Assembly: GCA_016744855.1 (NCBI GenBank) | Contig: JADGDO010000001.1 | Location: 186,001 to 250,000 of the forward strand | Length of the DNA: 64,000 nt | Direction: 5' to 3' | Source: Candidatus Fermentibacteraceae bacterium | GTDB lineage: Bacteria; Fermentibacterota; Fermentibacteria; Fermentibacterales; JCC-6 | Shown here: piece by piece, positions 1 to 9,020 of the stretch | Layout of the letters: the number at the start of each line of letters is the position of its first letter | How positions within the stretch are numbered: position 1 is the first letter of the stretch | Notes under the pieces: generated by a model | Told to the model about the DNA's origin: nothing | What the model saw: only the letters and a program-made list of their open reading frames with translations | Databases searched by the model: none | Translations under genes and position numbers: made by a program

Positions 1-815
1 GCGAGCAGTTTTGGAGCTTCTATGTTGCGCCCCGGTCCAGGAACGGAAACAAAGGCAGCTATTTTTAGTGCACCTCTCCCAAGCCAGCCGGGAAAGTCAT
101 TTCTGATTGCTGTGAAAGCATTGTCCGTAAATGAGTCATCTCCCATAAGCTCTTCAAATTCAATACCTGGTGGAGTTTGAAGGAGTTCCCATGAGGAACC
201 AAGCCAGAGGTTCATTGGGCCGTTTTCAGCTAGTGCAAAGGAACCGTTTGAAAAGAAGTTTATCAATAGCACAGGCAGAATAGCAATCAATAAGCCGTAT
301 GAAGAAGTGAGATATTTCTTCCAGGGACGAATGAAAAAAGCAGATATTGGTAAAAAAAGAAGAATTTCTCCCCTGAAAAGAACCGCACAACCAATAAGCC
401 ATCCGGCAAGGAGAGATCTGTTCCTGCCTGCCGTAAGCGCTAGAGCAAGGAAGGCCGCGGCGGGTGCAGCCGGTAGGATTTGCAACCCTGAGAAGAGAAG
501 AGTTGGTTCTATAGCAAGAATTCCAGCAAAAACAGTGTTTCCGATGCTTTTCTTTCGAAAGAAAAAAAGAGCTATAGCAGGTATCAGTGAAATTGCACTG
601 AAAACGGCTCTCAGTACATCGGGGTTCGATGAAACAGCAGCAAGAAGATAGGTGCCTGGCGGTCTCTCAAATGGAGGAGAATCTCCCATTGTGTACGTGA
701 TTTCATCTACATGAAGGTTTGAACCGAAAAACCAGTCGAGTTGATTGAGTACGGTGATTCTCGCTGTAATACCTGCAAGTAGGAACAGGCAGAAAATAAT
801 GCTCTGTTTTTTCAT
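1..815 (-). CDS. GT-C-type membrane glycosyltransferase-like protein (3' end cut off)
   Basis: The reading frame is open from an ATG at 813-815 to the left window edge, giving 271 codons, so the C-terminus is missing. The product is very hydrophobic: an N-terminal signal anchor (MKKQSIIFCLFLL) is followed by several predicted membrane helices. After the first helix comes an acidic loop with HVDEITY and then FERPPG. This resembles the Asp-Glu and Pro-Pro motifs of the first periplasmic loop of PMT/ArnT-type GT-C glycosyltransferases, which use polyprenyl-phosphate sugars. The family call is inference from this motif and topology, and the acceptor is unknown. Its start overlaps the stop of the upstream gene by 4 bases (ATGA), so the two are probably co-translated. 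Confidence 0.6.
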   Translation of the reverse strand, partial: MKKQSIIFCLFLLAGITARITVLNQLDWFFGSNLHVDEITYTMGDSPPFERPPGTYLLAAVSSNPDVLRAVFSAISLIPAIALFFFRKKSIGNTVFAGILAIEPTLLFSGLQILPAAPAAAFLALALTAGRNRSLLAGWLIGCAVLFRGEILLFLPISAFFIRPWKKYLTSSYGLLIAILPVLLINFFSNGSFALAENGPMNLWLGSSWELLQTPPGIEFEELMGDDSFTDNAFTAIRNDFPGWLGRGALKIAAFVSVPGPGRNIEAPKLL

Positions 816-2224
816 CTGCTTATTGTTCCGTTTTCATGGAGAACATTCAAGTATTCTCTTGTGATAACACCCTCTCGGCTCCAGTTGAGAGATGGAGCTC
901 TTTCCAACCAATTCTCACCGGCTTCCGATGAAAGTACTCCACTTATTATTATCCACGCGGGTTCAGTAAGGTCGAAAAAATCAGATAGCTGTACATTATC
1001 AGGATAGAAGTAAACAGAAGAGGAACGAAACCAGTCTGCTGCGGTAAGAAGAAGATCTTCATTATTCATCCCTGCAAATTTCCTTCTCAACTCCCTGTCA
1101 AAACCACCCTCCGTCTGAATAGAAAGGCTGAATGTGCCACTGGATGGTGATATATCCCATGTCTCTGTGCCATGCTCGGGTTCTTGAAGAGGTGGTAATT
1201 CTGCCAACATGCCTCCCGGCAGAAGTAACCAGAGGGTATCGGGAGCATCCACCCATCCAGCTGGTGAAAGGTATTCTGAAGGCTCCTCAAGTTCCCCTTC
1301 AACTAAAATGAATGATCTATAGAATCCCAGTGGTGACGGTACAAGCGGAAGGATATCGGTTGCGGGAATAACAGGGGCCTCTATGCTCATTACTCTGCAC
1401 ATTGCTGAAAGCAGAGTTGCAGCTTCAATAGGAGTAGCTCTTCTTGAATCGAGTATTTCCTGAAGAGAGCGAACAGTAAATCCGGCGTCGCCTCCTGGAA
1501 AGGGAAGTAACTGAAGTGATTCTGTTATAAGAACACGTCCTCTGGAAACCCTCATTCTCGGAAGGGCACCCGCAGCTCCTGCCTCGATAGCAGCTTCCCG
1601 GAGATCGGGAGGTGTTTCCATTGAAGAAATTCTGGAAGATTCAAGCAGGATGTCCTGTACTTCTGCCCAGTCGGTCGCAGTTGAGAGCCATAGTTCTTTA
1701 GACTCCTGATCAATGGAAGAATAAATTCTTCTATTCCTTCTTTCAGTTTCGGTAAACCCTAAAGAACCTACAGAAAGGTTGTCTACATCCGGGCAGCTGA
1801 CTGTGATTGTGTCCGGTTCATCCCCTGCTATGTATGCGTAAAACAAACCGCTCTCTGCCAGCTTGCCTCTCTCTATCACTTTGAATGTCCATTCCATTGT
1901 CATTCCGGGGCGGAGCCCAGGGAAAGCGACTACTACTGCAAGTGGCCATCCAGTGCTTCCTGTAAGGGTATCGACAGCCCATTCTGGAACCTCTCTCGAC
2001 TGACCGGGAAAGCCATAGGTGGAGTTCAGTACATATATCTCCATGTAATCCGGATCAAAATCCCGGGTAACTCTGAGAAATCTTCCATCATCTCCTGCTA
2101 TTGCTCTGTAGGATACAGTTGTTTCCTTCACTGAACCGTTCCAGTCTATTTCAACATCCACTGAAGTGTATCTGGAAGGGCTTCCGAATAGAGCTGAGCA
2201 AAGAAGAAGGCTGGTAAAAATCAT
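812..2224 (-). CDS. exported transglutaminase-like protein, catalytic residues lost
   Basis: 470 aa with an N-terminal signal peptide (MIFTSLLLCSALFGSPS). The N-terminal half resembles the DUF3857 beta-rich domain found in front of bacterial transglutaminase domains. The later part (about residues 260-350) can be aligned by eye with the transglutaminase core of the next gene upstream. There the catalytic Cys is replaced (ATPIEAATLL instead of a GVC motif) and the His of FDHMI is replaced by Ser (YRSFI). It is therefore probably a non-catalytic paralogue, perhaps a partner or structural subunit. It overlaps its neighbours on both sides by 4 bases. Periplasmic location is inferred from the signal peptide, and the precise function is unknown. 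Confidence 0.6.
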   Translation of the reverse strand: MIFTSLLLCSALFGSPSRYTSVDVEIDWNGSVKETTVSYRAIAGDDGRFLRVTRDFDPDYMEIYVLNSTYGFPGQSREVPEWAVDTLTGSTGWPLAVVVAFPGLRPGMTMEWTFKVIERGKLAESGLFYAYIAGDEPDTITVSCPDVDNLSVGSLGFTETERRNRRIYSSIDQESKELWLSTATDWAEVQDILLESSRISSMETPPDLREAAIEAGAAGALPRMRVSRGRVLITESLQLLPFPGGDAGFTVRSLQEILDSRRATPIEAATLLSAMCRVMSIEAPVIPATDILPLVPSPLGFYRSFILVEGELEEPSEYLSPAGWVDAPDTLWLLLPGGMLAELPPLQEPEHGTETWDISPSSGTFSLSIQTEGGFDRELRRKFAGMNNEDLLLTAADWFRSSSVYFYPDNVQLSDFFDLTEPAWIIISGVLSSEAGENWLERAPSLNWSREGVITREYLNVLHENGTISR

Positions 2225-3903
2225 TGTAACCTCACGGTTCTTGCAGATGTGCCTGAACGGGCGAGAAGTGTTTCCAGTACAAAGTCATTGGAGTTAGTAA
2301 CGTCGGCTGTTTCTGTGTAGAATATTCTTCCAAAGTCAGAGTACATTTCGCAGGAATACCCGGGCGAGAGTACCGAGTCTGGAGTGCTGAGAACGGGTAC
2401 TGGGAGCGATACTGAAACTGTGAGGATTTCTACAGCTGGAGCATCGATTACAAAAGAGTCAGGTGGACAAGGGATCAGCATTGAAGCAACTCTCGAACCC
2501 TGAAGTGATATTTCTCTGAGACCGGGAAACAAGAGCAAATCGTTGTTCCTCATCACTTTCCATTGCCCCTGAATAGTCACCATTTCTCCGTTATAACTGA
2601 CAGAATCACATCTTACTGCTCCGAAAAACCGTCTGAACATTTCATTTCTGTTAGACACGCTGGATCTGGTAAACAAAGTAGTAATCAATTCAAGCGGAGC
2701 TCCTGAAGCCTGTGCAGTCAGTCTTCCGGCTATCAAGTTTTCCTCAAGATCAAGTGCCCCTGAAATATTGATACTCAGAGTGTCATTCCAGCCATGGAGT
2801 GGAATGGTCTGAAGACCTGTACCATCTGGAATCATTGGCAGGTATGTGCATCCTCTAAGACCGAAGCTGAACCCGGCATTCAGAGGGATACCTCTAGGGG
2901 TAGGATCGAGAATTATCCATGAGTTATCAATCGGGCTTCTGTAAACGGTGATCATGTGATCAAAGCTTCTTGCATCTACCACGGGGGTGGTTTCCCCTGT
3001 TGTGCTGGCAAGCGCAGGATAGGCATCGTACCCGGCTTTACGCAACAGCCATGTAAGCAGAACTGCTCTATCCCTACAGACACCAGAGCCATCTTCAAGT
3101 GTTTCAGCAGGAGATCTTGGAGACCATCCTGGCCAAACACCAGCGTCAGCTCCTGTGTAATTTATGTTTTCAGCCACCCATTCTCTCATGGCGCCCGGAT
3201 CCGAACCTGTCTGATCTAAAATTACATCAAGTCTATCACATTCTGCGTGTTCCGGAATATCAAGAGCAATGGAAGCTTCTGCAGACAGTGTTTCAGGAGT
3301 GCCTGTAGCTATTGAAACAGCATCCTGCGACGTGGCGGCCAGCATATGCGAGGGAGCAGGTGAAAGATTTCTAAATTCCCAATAATTCCCCGGTTCGCTG
3401 AAGTAGAGTTGCACGTTAGAATTGTTATCTAATTGAAAAATGGACTGTACAACACTGTCTGTCAGTGATGGTGAGTAAGAATAGCTGTAAACATCAGAGA
3501 GAGGAAGAGAGTTAATTCTTCTTACTATATCAACCTTTACCGTATCTCCGACCTCAAGACCGGGCATCAGCATCGTTGTTTCTCTAAGGGAGGATTCAAG
3601 CCTATTGGTTCTGGACAAAATTCTGTGAGGTCCAGTTGAAATTTCTGCTGTTGAGTTTCCCCGCCCACCGCGCCAGTGACCAACGTAAGCCAGCAATACC
3701 TCTACATCTTCCATACCATCTCTAAAAGCAATGCTCATTGTTGAGAATCTGCTGACACCTCTGCCGGTCAGAGGAATGATCACAGCTTCTGTGTGCTCTG
3801 TAACTGACCCATCCTGTTCAAATGATACTGTAACTTTGTGAACAAGATGGACCGCGTCGGGAGAACTGAAAAGGAACAGCAGCGTCAGGACTGCTGTAAA
3901 CAC
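2221..3903 (-). CDS. DUF3857/transglutaminase-like exported protein
   Basis: 560 aa. It has a short hydrophobic signal peptide, a DUF3857-type domain over roughly residues 20-210, and a transglutaminase/protease core around residues 260-350. The core shows the expected triad: Cys in DGSGVCRDRAVLL, His in FDHMITVY and Asp in WIILDPTPRG. The C-terminal third is beta-rich. Such proteins are cysteine-dependent peptidases or cross-linking enzymes acting outside the cytoplasm, and the substrate cannot be told from sequence. The start is a GTG at 3901-3903, preceded by GAGG five bases upstream and lying inside the end of surE (19-base overlap). Its stop overlaps the start of the inactive paralogue by 4 bases, so the two probably work together. 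Confidence 0.75.
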   Translation of the reverse strand: MFTAVLTLLFLFSSPDAVHLVHKVTVSFEQDGSVTEHTEAVIIPLTGRGVSRFSTMSIAFRDGMEDVEVLLAYVGHWRGGRGNSTAEISTGPHRILSRTNRLESSLRETTMLMPGLEVGDTVKVDIVRRINSLPLSDVYSYSYSPSLTDSVVQSIFQLDNNSNVQLYFSEPGNYWEFRNLSPAPSHMLAATSQDAVSIATGTPETLSAEASIALDIPEHAECDRLDVILDQTGSDPGAMREWVAENINYTGADAGVWPGWSPRSPAETLEDGSGVCRDRAVLLTWLLRKAGYDAYPALASTTGETTPVVDARSFDHMITVYRSPIDNSWIILDPTPRGIPLNAGFSFGLRGCTYLPMIPDGTGLQTIPLHGWNDTLSINISGALDLEENLIAGRLTAQASGAPLELITTLFTRSSVSNRNEMFRRFFGAVRCDSVSYNGEMVTIQGQWKVMRNNDLLLFPGLREISLQGSRVASMLIPCPPDSFVIDAPAVEILTVSVSLPVPVLSTPDSVLSPGYSCEMYSDFGRIFYTETADVTNSNDFVLETLLARSGTSARTVRLQ

Positions 3904-4619
3904 CAGTGCCTCAGATCATTTGCAGGTTCTCCCACGGAGCGAAATGAAGAAATAAGTGTAAAACTTACATGCCCTTCCTGTAAGGCGTGCACATCGGTAC
4001 CGGACTTCTCCGTTACAGACTGTACTTCATATGGGCCGTATCTGAATGAATCACCACTGTCGTCGCGGGTGAAGGGAATTTCAGAAGAAAAACTCCCAAT
4101 TGTTGTTATTCTGTAGTTTCCGCTGGCTCCTTCCGGAACGTTGATATTTAGAAGATAGCCTGGCTCAATCATCTTGTAGAGCTCTTCATCAATAACTTTT
4201 CTGATAACTTCAGAAGAAAGAGTGAAATCAGGAGAAGATGTGTATTCCTGGCTTATGGCAATAGCCGGAATTCCCCAGAATGCAGCTTCAGTTGCTGCTG
4301 CAACAGTACCGGAATACCATGTGTTATTTGCAACATTCGCGCCCGGGTTAATTCCGGAAACAATAAGATCCGGAGGAGTGCCGGTGATAATTTCACTGAG
4401 GGCCAGCTTTACACAATCAACTGGAGTTCCCTCTACAGAATACTTTTGTGGTCCATGTTCTCTGAGAGTAAGGGAGGAATAAAGATTAAGGGACATACTT
4501 GCACCGCTATGGTGATGAAATGGAGCGACTGTATATGTGTCGTGTGTCGCCAAAACATTCTCAAGTGCTTTAAGTCCGGGCTCATTGAACCCGTCATCGT
4601 TAACCAGAAGTATTTTCAT
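3885..4619 (-). CDS. surE: 5'/3'-nucleotidase SurE
   Basis: 244 aa, the usual length for SurE. It begins with the metal-binding motif LLVNDDGFNEPG (residues 5-16). It then has SGAS near residue 38 and SGINPGAN around residue 90, which supply the remaining ligands, followed by YSGTVAAATEA. SurE enzymes are cytoplasmic, metal-dependent phosphatases that hydrolyse nucleoside monophosphates. The usual DRN triplet before SGAS reads FHHH here, a minor departure. It lies 3 bases downstream of the PorV-like gene and overlaps the transglutaminase-like gene, so it is part of the same minus-strand run. Confidence 0.95.
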   Translation of the reverse strand: MKILLVNDDGFNEPGLKALENVLATHDTYTVAPFHHHSGASMSLNLYSSLTLREHGPQKYSVEGTPVDCVKLALSEIITGTPPDLIVSGINPGANVANNTWYSGTVAAATEAAFWGIPAIAISQEYTSSPDFTLSSEVIRKVIDEELYKMIEPGYLLNINVPEGASGNYRITTIGSFSSEIPFTRDDSGDSFRYGPYEVQSVTEKSGTDVHALQEGHVSFTLISSFRSVGEPANDLRHWCLQQS

Positions 4620-4622
4620 GAA

Positions 4623-5513
4623 CTAGAGCGATCGAGAAAGTGAAAAACGATGGGTAGTGCCCAGAGAAAAATTACCGGGAACAAAAGCATAATCCAGTGT
4701 CCAGCCTTTAGTAGTGAGACCGGCACCGGCAGTTAGATCCCCGCTGTCATCATTGATTTTCCAACCTCCGCGCAGTGATGCCCATTGAACAGGACTGTAT
4801 TCAATACCGAAACCTGCTTTAGTACGGTTATCGAGGGGGCGCATTACCTGGCCGGAGAGCGAAAGATTACCAAGAGGAAGATCAGAGTTCCACCTCGAGG
4901 CGAAAACCCAAGTTCTTGGCATTCTGAATTCTTCACTGTTGAGCCTGACAGAAGGACCTGAGTTAAGATAAGCTGCACTGCAAATCAGTGACGAAAAAGG
5001 ATGGTAGTTGAAACCCAGATCTATTGCCCAGGCGTCTGAGGATTCAAGCCACACCTTTTCGTGTATTACCTTGAAGCCTATTCCTGCATCGAAACGACCG
5101 ATCTTTGCTGCAATAGCTGCATTAAGAGAAAAATCACTGGCGTTAAATGTATCGACCGGGTCAGAAGATGGCGTTTCTCTGTATTCTATTCCTGTTGTTG
5201 ACACTGCCTGCATACCGAGTGATCCGATAAGTCTGCTACCCAGTCGGGAGACAGCGGCAACATAGTTCTGAGTAGTTGTTCCGAACCATTCATTGTGCCC
5301 TGCTGAAACAGAAGCTTCCCTTCGGGCAAGTAATGCAGGATTGGAGAAAACAGCGAGATCTCCGCCATTAACTGCTCCGGTACCGCCGAGAGCTGCTATC
5401 CTAGCACCGGTATCCATCTTCAGAAACGGGTAAAGGCCCATACCAGCATCTCTGTAAACACTCGCAGCAGAAATTCCGGCGAGTAGTAAAAGTATTGTTA
5501 TTGTTTTCTTCAT
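4623..5513 (-). CDS. PorV/PorQ-like outer-membrane beta-barrel protein (UPF0164-type)
   Basis: 296 aa from the ATG at 5511-5513. This start is chosen because it opens a clean signal peptide (MKKTITILLLLAGISAASV); extending the frame to 5618 would add about 35 residues in front of it. The mature part starts with an FLKMDTGARIAALGGTGA stretch and an FSNPALL motif, hallmarks of the PorV/PorQ/UPF0164 group related to FadL-type barrels. Alternating amphipathic strands follow, ending in an aromatic/serine-rich last strand (HRFSLSRSL). In Bacteroidetes such barrels take part in type IX secretion, but many paralogues elsewhere have no known role. Only outer-membrane location is inferred here. Confidence 0.75.
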   Translation of the reverse strand: MKKTITILLLLAGISAASVYRDAGMGLYPFLKMDTGARIAALGGTGAVNGGDLAVFSNPALLARREASVSAGHNEWFGTTTQNYVAAVSRLGSRLIGSLGMQAVSTTGIEYRETPSSDPVDTFNASDFSLNAAIAAKIGRFDAGIGFKVIHEKVWLESSDAWAIDLGFNYHPFSSLICSAAYLNSGPSVRLNSEEFRMPRTWVFASRWNSDLPLGNLSLSGQVMRPLDNRTKAGFGIEYSPVQWASLRGGWKINDDSGDLTAGAGLTTKGWTLDYAFVPGNFSLGTTHRFSLSRSL

Positions 5514-5633
5514 ACAACCCCTATACACAAAAATAAGCTTAAGGTTCCCAAGGAAACCGCCTATCACGATGATTCGCCGGACAACTTCCGGCAGGAGAAT
5601 TATATTACTTGTTCTCACGAAAGGATAAAGATA

Positions 5634-6437
5634 ATGAAAACTCTGGCCATCCGTGATTCCTATCAGTCCGGTTATGTAAATATGGCAGTAGATCTTTGTG
5701 CAATGAAGCTTGTAAGGAGTGGAGAGGCAAAGGCTATCTTCCGTACTTACCTATGGAAACCTCATTGTCTTTCGATAGGCCGATTCCAGAATCCGGAAAA
5801 AGAAGTTAATACTGCGAGACTTATAGCAGACGGATACGATATTGTACGAAGACCGACTGGAGGGAGAGCAGTCTGGCACGGACATGAACTGACATATTCT
5901 GTTGTGGCTAGCGAAGATCATCCTCTGGTATGTGGATCTATTTCAGAAAGTCTTGAAAAAGTAGCTTCGTTACTTGTTAAGGGGTTGGAACAATCCGGCG
6001 TTCCTGCTGCACTGAATAACAGGACTCGGGAGCTTGCAAAAACAGGTAGGGAGTTTAACCCTTGTTTCACATCTCACGGCAGATCTGAGATAATGACACC
6101 CGACGGCAGGAAGATTGTTGGAAGTGCTCAGGCAAGAAGTCATGGTGTTTTCATTGAACATGGATCTATATTATTTACGAATCAGCAGATAAAAGCGGTT
6201 GATTATCTTCCCGATGCCGCTTCAAGCGCACTGAAAGCGAAAATGAAGGAGATACTTCTGGGTAGTGTTGGAACGGTTCTTGAATACAATCCTGAACTTA
6301 CTCCCGGCCTTCTTGCAGAAAACCTCCATGATCAGTTTGCTCTCTGTGTTGCTGAAAAACCGACCCCATTCCTCTCTTCCGATTTGCCGGATTTGGAGGA
6401 AGCGGTTTATGAAAGGCGCAGAATCATTGAAAGTTGA
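5634..6437 (+). CDS. lipM: octanoyltransferase, LipM type (lipoate/biotin ligase superfamily)
   Basis: 267 aa of the BPL/LplA/LipB superfamily. It has RRPTGGRAVWHG with the following THELTYS-like stretch, then PCFTS, then GRKIVGSAQ and FIEHGSILF. The Cys in PCF followed downstream by KIVGSAQ is the pattern of LipM, whose catalytic cysteine carries the octanoyl group. LplA-type ligases lack this Cys. LipM moves octanoate from acyl carrier protein to a lipoyl domain, and LipA then inserts sulfur. The next gene is lipA, overlapping by 29 bases, which supports this pathway. LipL-like or LplA activity cannot be fully excluded. Upstream, AAAGGA lies 10 bases before the ATG. Confidence 0.8.
   Translation: MKTLAIRDSYQSGYVNMAVDLCAMKLVRSGEAKAIFRTYLWKPHCLSIGRFQNPEKEVNTARLIADGYDIVRRPTGGRAVWHGHELTYSVVASEDHPLVCGSISESLEKVASLLVKGLEQSGVPAALNNRTRELAKTGREFNPCFTSHGRSEIMTPDGRKIVGSAQARSHGVFIEHGSILFTNQQIKAVDYLPDAASSALKAKMKEILLGSVGTVLEYNPELTPGLLAENLHDQFALCVAEKPTPFLSSDLPDLEEAVYERRRIIES
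6395..6400 (+). promoter_or_regulatory. ribosome binding site setting the lipA start
   Basis: GGAGGA sits 8 bases before the ATG at 6409, inside the 3' end of lipM. This favours 6409 over an in-frame start further upstream (6265), which would add 48 residues with no family match. Confidence 0.75.
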
Positions 6438-7290
6438 AAAAAAGCCGGATTGGCTGAAAATGCCCACAATTGGAAATCAATCTGCAGGAGAAGTTCGTAG
6501 AATTCTCTCCAGCAGAAATCTTAATACTGTGTGCAATGAAGCAAAATGTCCGAACAGAGGCCACTGTTATGAAAGGGGCACTGCTACATTTCTTATACTG
6601 GGGTCTGTATGCACCAGGAACTGTGCATACTGTGCCATTGAAAAGAACGTGCTGACTCCTCCCCCTCCGGAAAAAGATGAGCCGGAAAGAATAGCTCAGG
6701 CTGCGAAAGCAATGAAGCTCAAATACGTTGTTCTTACATCTGTAACCAGGGACGACCTGATGGATGGAGGCGCAGGACATTTCGCTGAAACCGTAACGAG
6801 GTTGAAGAATACGATAAAAGGAGTTCGTGTTGAAGTTTTAACTCCGGACTTTTTGGGTTCCGAGTTATCGCTGAAGGTTGTTGCTGATTCAAAACCAGAC
6901 GTATTCAATCACAACATTGAGACAGTAAGAAGGCTTTTTCCATTGCTACGCCCCATCGCATCTTACGAGCAATCCCTCGCCGTTCTTCAAAAATTTGGAG
7001 ATATCGCACCGAACATTCCAAGGAAGAGTGGAATAATGGTTGGTCTCGGTGAGACTGCAAAAGATATTGAGGAATCACTCTCTGACCTTCGGAAAAAAGG
7101 AGTATCTCTTCTTACTATTGGACAGTATTTGCAGCCAACAAAGCAGCATATGCCTGTTGTAAGGTATGTTGAACCCGCTGAATTCGAACAATGGGAGAAG
7201 ACTGCTCTCGGGATGGGATTTACCGGAGTAGCAAGCGGCCCTCTCGTTAGAAGTTCCTTCCATGCTGACCTTCTGGCGGAAACTGGATGA
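6409..7290 (+). CDS. lipA: lipoyl synthase
   Basis: 293 aa from the ATG at 6409. Radical-SAM enzyme that inserts two sulfur atoms into protein-bound octanoyl groups. Both iron-sulfur motifs are intact: the auxiliary cluster ligands in CNEAKCPNRGHC, and the radical-SAM CX3CX2C in CTRNCAYC. The C-terminal RSSFHA motif, whose first Ser coordinates the auxiliary cluster, is also present. The gene overlaps lipM by 29 bases and the following dus gene by 4 bases, so the lipoylation genes are co-expressed with a tRNA-modifying enzyme. Confidence 0.97.
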   Translation: MKGAESLKVEKKPDWLKMPTIGNQSAGEVRRILSSRNLNTVCNEAKCPNRGHCYERGTATFLILGSVCTRNCAYCAIEKNVLTPPPPEKDEPERIAQAAKAMKLKYVVLTSVTRDDLMDGGAGHFAETVTRLKNTIKGVRVEVLTPDFLGSELSLKVVADSKPDVFNHNIETVRRLFPLLRPIASYEQSLAVLQKFGDIAPNIPRKSGIMVGLGETAKDIEESLSDLRKKGVSLLTIGQYLQPTKQHMPVVRYVEPAEFEQWEKTALGMGFTGVASGPLVRSSFHADLLAETG

Positions 7291-8261
7291 ACAAGGAAAA
7301 AAGCTTAATCCCTTTCTACACACATGGTATTACCATGGCACCCATGGCCGGTGTTACTGATTCCGCTTTCAGAAGAATCTGTATTAAACTTGGAGCGACC
7401 TGTCTTGTTACAGAAATGGTTACAGCTGCTGGCTTGTCGCGGAAAAGTGTAAAAACAAAGAAAATGCTCAGGTATCACCCTGACGAACAACCTCTTGGTG
7501 TTCAACTCTTCGGGGCAAAGGCTGATGATTTTGCGAGGGCTTCAGATCTGGTTACACCGCTGGGATTCAAATTCATAGATATCAATGCAGGATGCCCGGT
7601 GAAAAGGGTTCTGAGAAGTGGAAGCGGAAGTTCCCTGCTTGGAGACATCCCAAGACTTCTAGAAATAATCAGAGTTACAAAACAGAACACTGATCTTCCG
7701 GTTACTGTAAAGATACGCCTGGGTCTCACCCGGGAAAATCCTGTTCCCGACAATATTGGAACCCTTGTATCCGAAGCTGGAGCATGCTGCATTGCAGTAC
7801 ACGGACGCTTCAGGCCTGATTTTTTTGCAGGTGAGGTTAACAAGGAAGGTATCAAGAGAATCGCTGAGCTCTCCCCTGTTCCTGTGATTGCGAATGGAGA
7901 CTCAACATCTGTTGAAGCGGCTTTAAGCCTTCGCGATGATACGGAATCAGATGGTCTGCTGATAGGAAGAGGAGCTTGGGGTAATCCATGGATTTTCAGA
8001 GGAATTGCAGGTGGTAAGGCTTCTCCAGAACCCGGTGAACTTCACGACACAATTATGGAGCAGCTGAGCATGATGATGGAGTACATCCCCTCACCGCAGG
8101 TGTTTCATATTTTCAGAGGGCATCTGGTTCAATACTTCAGAGGGTTTCACGGAGCTGCTGCTTTTAGAAAGCGTGCTGTTGGAACAGTCTCTCTTGAAGA
8201 TGTGGACATCGTTGCCCGAGAAGCAGATATTGCTATGCACACTCCAGCGGAGGACTTTTGA
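7287..8261 (+). CDS. tRNA-dihydrouridine synthase
   Basis: 324 aa TIM-barrel flavoenzyme that reduces uridines in tRNA using NADPH and FMN. Family motifs are MAPMAGVTDSAFRR near the N-terminus, QLFGAKADDF, and DINAGCPVKRVLRSGSGS, which holds the catalytic Cys. VKIRLG, AVHGR, VIANGD and GLLIGRGAWGNPW follow. It is closest in pattern to the DusB class, though which uridine is modified cannot be read from sequence. The ATG overlaps the lipA stop (ATGA), and its stop overlaps the TTG start of the next gene. Confidence 0.93.
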   Translation: MNKEKSLIPFYTHGITMAPMAGVTDSAFRRICIKLGATCLVTEMVTAAGLSRKSVKTKKMLRYHPDEQPLGVQLFGAKADDFARASDLVTPLGFKFIDINAGCPVKRVLRSGSGSSLLGDIPRLLEIIRVTKQNTDLPVTVKIRLGLTRENPVPDNIGTLVSEAGACCIAVHGRFRPDFFAGEVNKEGIKRIAELSPVPVIANGDSTSVEAALSLRDDTESDGLLIGRGAWGNPWIFRGIAGGKASPEPGELHDTIMEQLSMMMEYIPSPQVFHIFRGHLVQYFRGFHGAAAFRKRAVGTVSLEDVDIVAREADIAMHTPAEDF

Positions 8262-9016
8262 AATCAACAATATGCACACTTGCAATTTTTGTTTTACTGT
8301 CGGCTTCCTGTACCCGTTCCACAGTTCTTCAATCCCGCTATGTGATACAGGCTGAGACTTCGGAAACTGCGGAATCGAATTGCGTATACATCTGGCAGTC
8401 GGGGGACTACTGGGAGTTCCTTGCCTGGGCACTTCTGGATGATGTTTCAGCTTCCTCAGTTCTTGCCATTACTTCAGGCTATTCACCGGAACTGCTTCCA
8501 TCACCCGGAACAGAGATAAAAATCCCTATTCCTGAGGAGTACGAGGAGGCTGCCTCTAACCGGATGGCAGCAGCAAGACTGGTACAAAGAGCAACTGATG
8601 CTCGCCAGGCAGACCGCAACGAGTGCATGGATCTCCTTGAAGAAGCTATTGATACTGATCCATCATGGTCTGTCCCTGTTACCAATATTACAGTTTTGCT
8701 GATCGAAGACGGAAGAACCGATGAGGCTTTGGAGATGCTTCAACCAATGTCCCACAAGAATACACCGGCTCTTGTCCTGGCAGGTTTGGCATGGCGCCGG
8801 GGAAGCTCGGAATGCGCACTTAGACATCTTTCTGAAGCACTGGCTACATCTTCTCCGACACCTGACGTTTTAGCCGCCGCGGGGATTGCATGGTCTGTTA
8901 CCGGAGACAGGGAAAGAGCAGGCAATATTATCAGGCAGCTCCTGGAGAATCCGGATGCCCCATCTGATCTTAGAGTACTAGCCCTTAAGTATGCTCTCAT
9001 GCTTGGAGAAGACTAA
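8258..9016 (+). CDS. TPR-containing putative lipoprotein
   Basis: 252 aa starting at a TTG that overlaps the dus stop codon (TTGA). GCGGAGGAC lies just upstream and supports the start. The N-terminus is a signal peptide with a possible lipobox (LLSASC), although Ser rather than Leu at -3 makes lipidation uncertain. Residues about 45-90 (YIWQSGDYWEFLAWALLDD) look like a divergent LysM-type domain, which would bind peptidoglycan. From about residue 110 there are helical repeats of TPR type. No enzyme motif is seen. The protein converges tail to tail with the HAD gene, 4 bases away. Confidence 0.6.
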   Translation: MKSTICTLAIFVLLSASCTRSTVLQSRYVIQAETSETAESNCVYIWQSGDYWEFLAWALLDDVSASSVLAITSGYSPELLPSPGTEIKIPIPEEYEEAASNRMAAARLVQRATDARQADRNECMDLLEEAIDTDPSWSVPVTNITVLLIEDGRTDEALEMLQPMSHKNTPALVLAGLAWRRGSSECALRHLSEALATSSPTPDVLAAAGIAWSVTGDRERAGNIIRQLLENPDAPSDLRVLALKYALMLGED

Positions 9017-9020
9017 GCAA

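Noticed and set aside
307-651. A 114-codon plus-strand frame at the left edge
   Set aside because: It is antisense to the GT-C-like gene, which has a signal anchor and membrane helices. The plus-strand product is basic and low in complexity with no ribosome binding site.
5634-6437. Lipoate-protein ligase LplA as the name of this gene
   Set aside because: The PCF Cys motif followed by GRKIVGSAQ fits LipM better, and the next gene is lipA.
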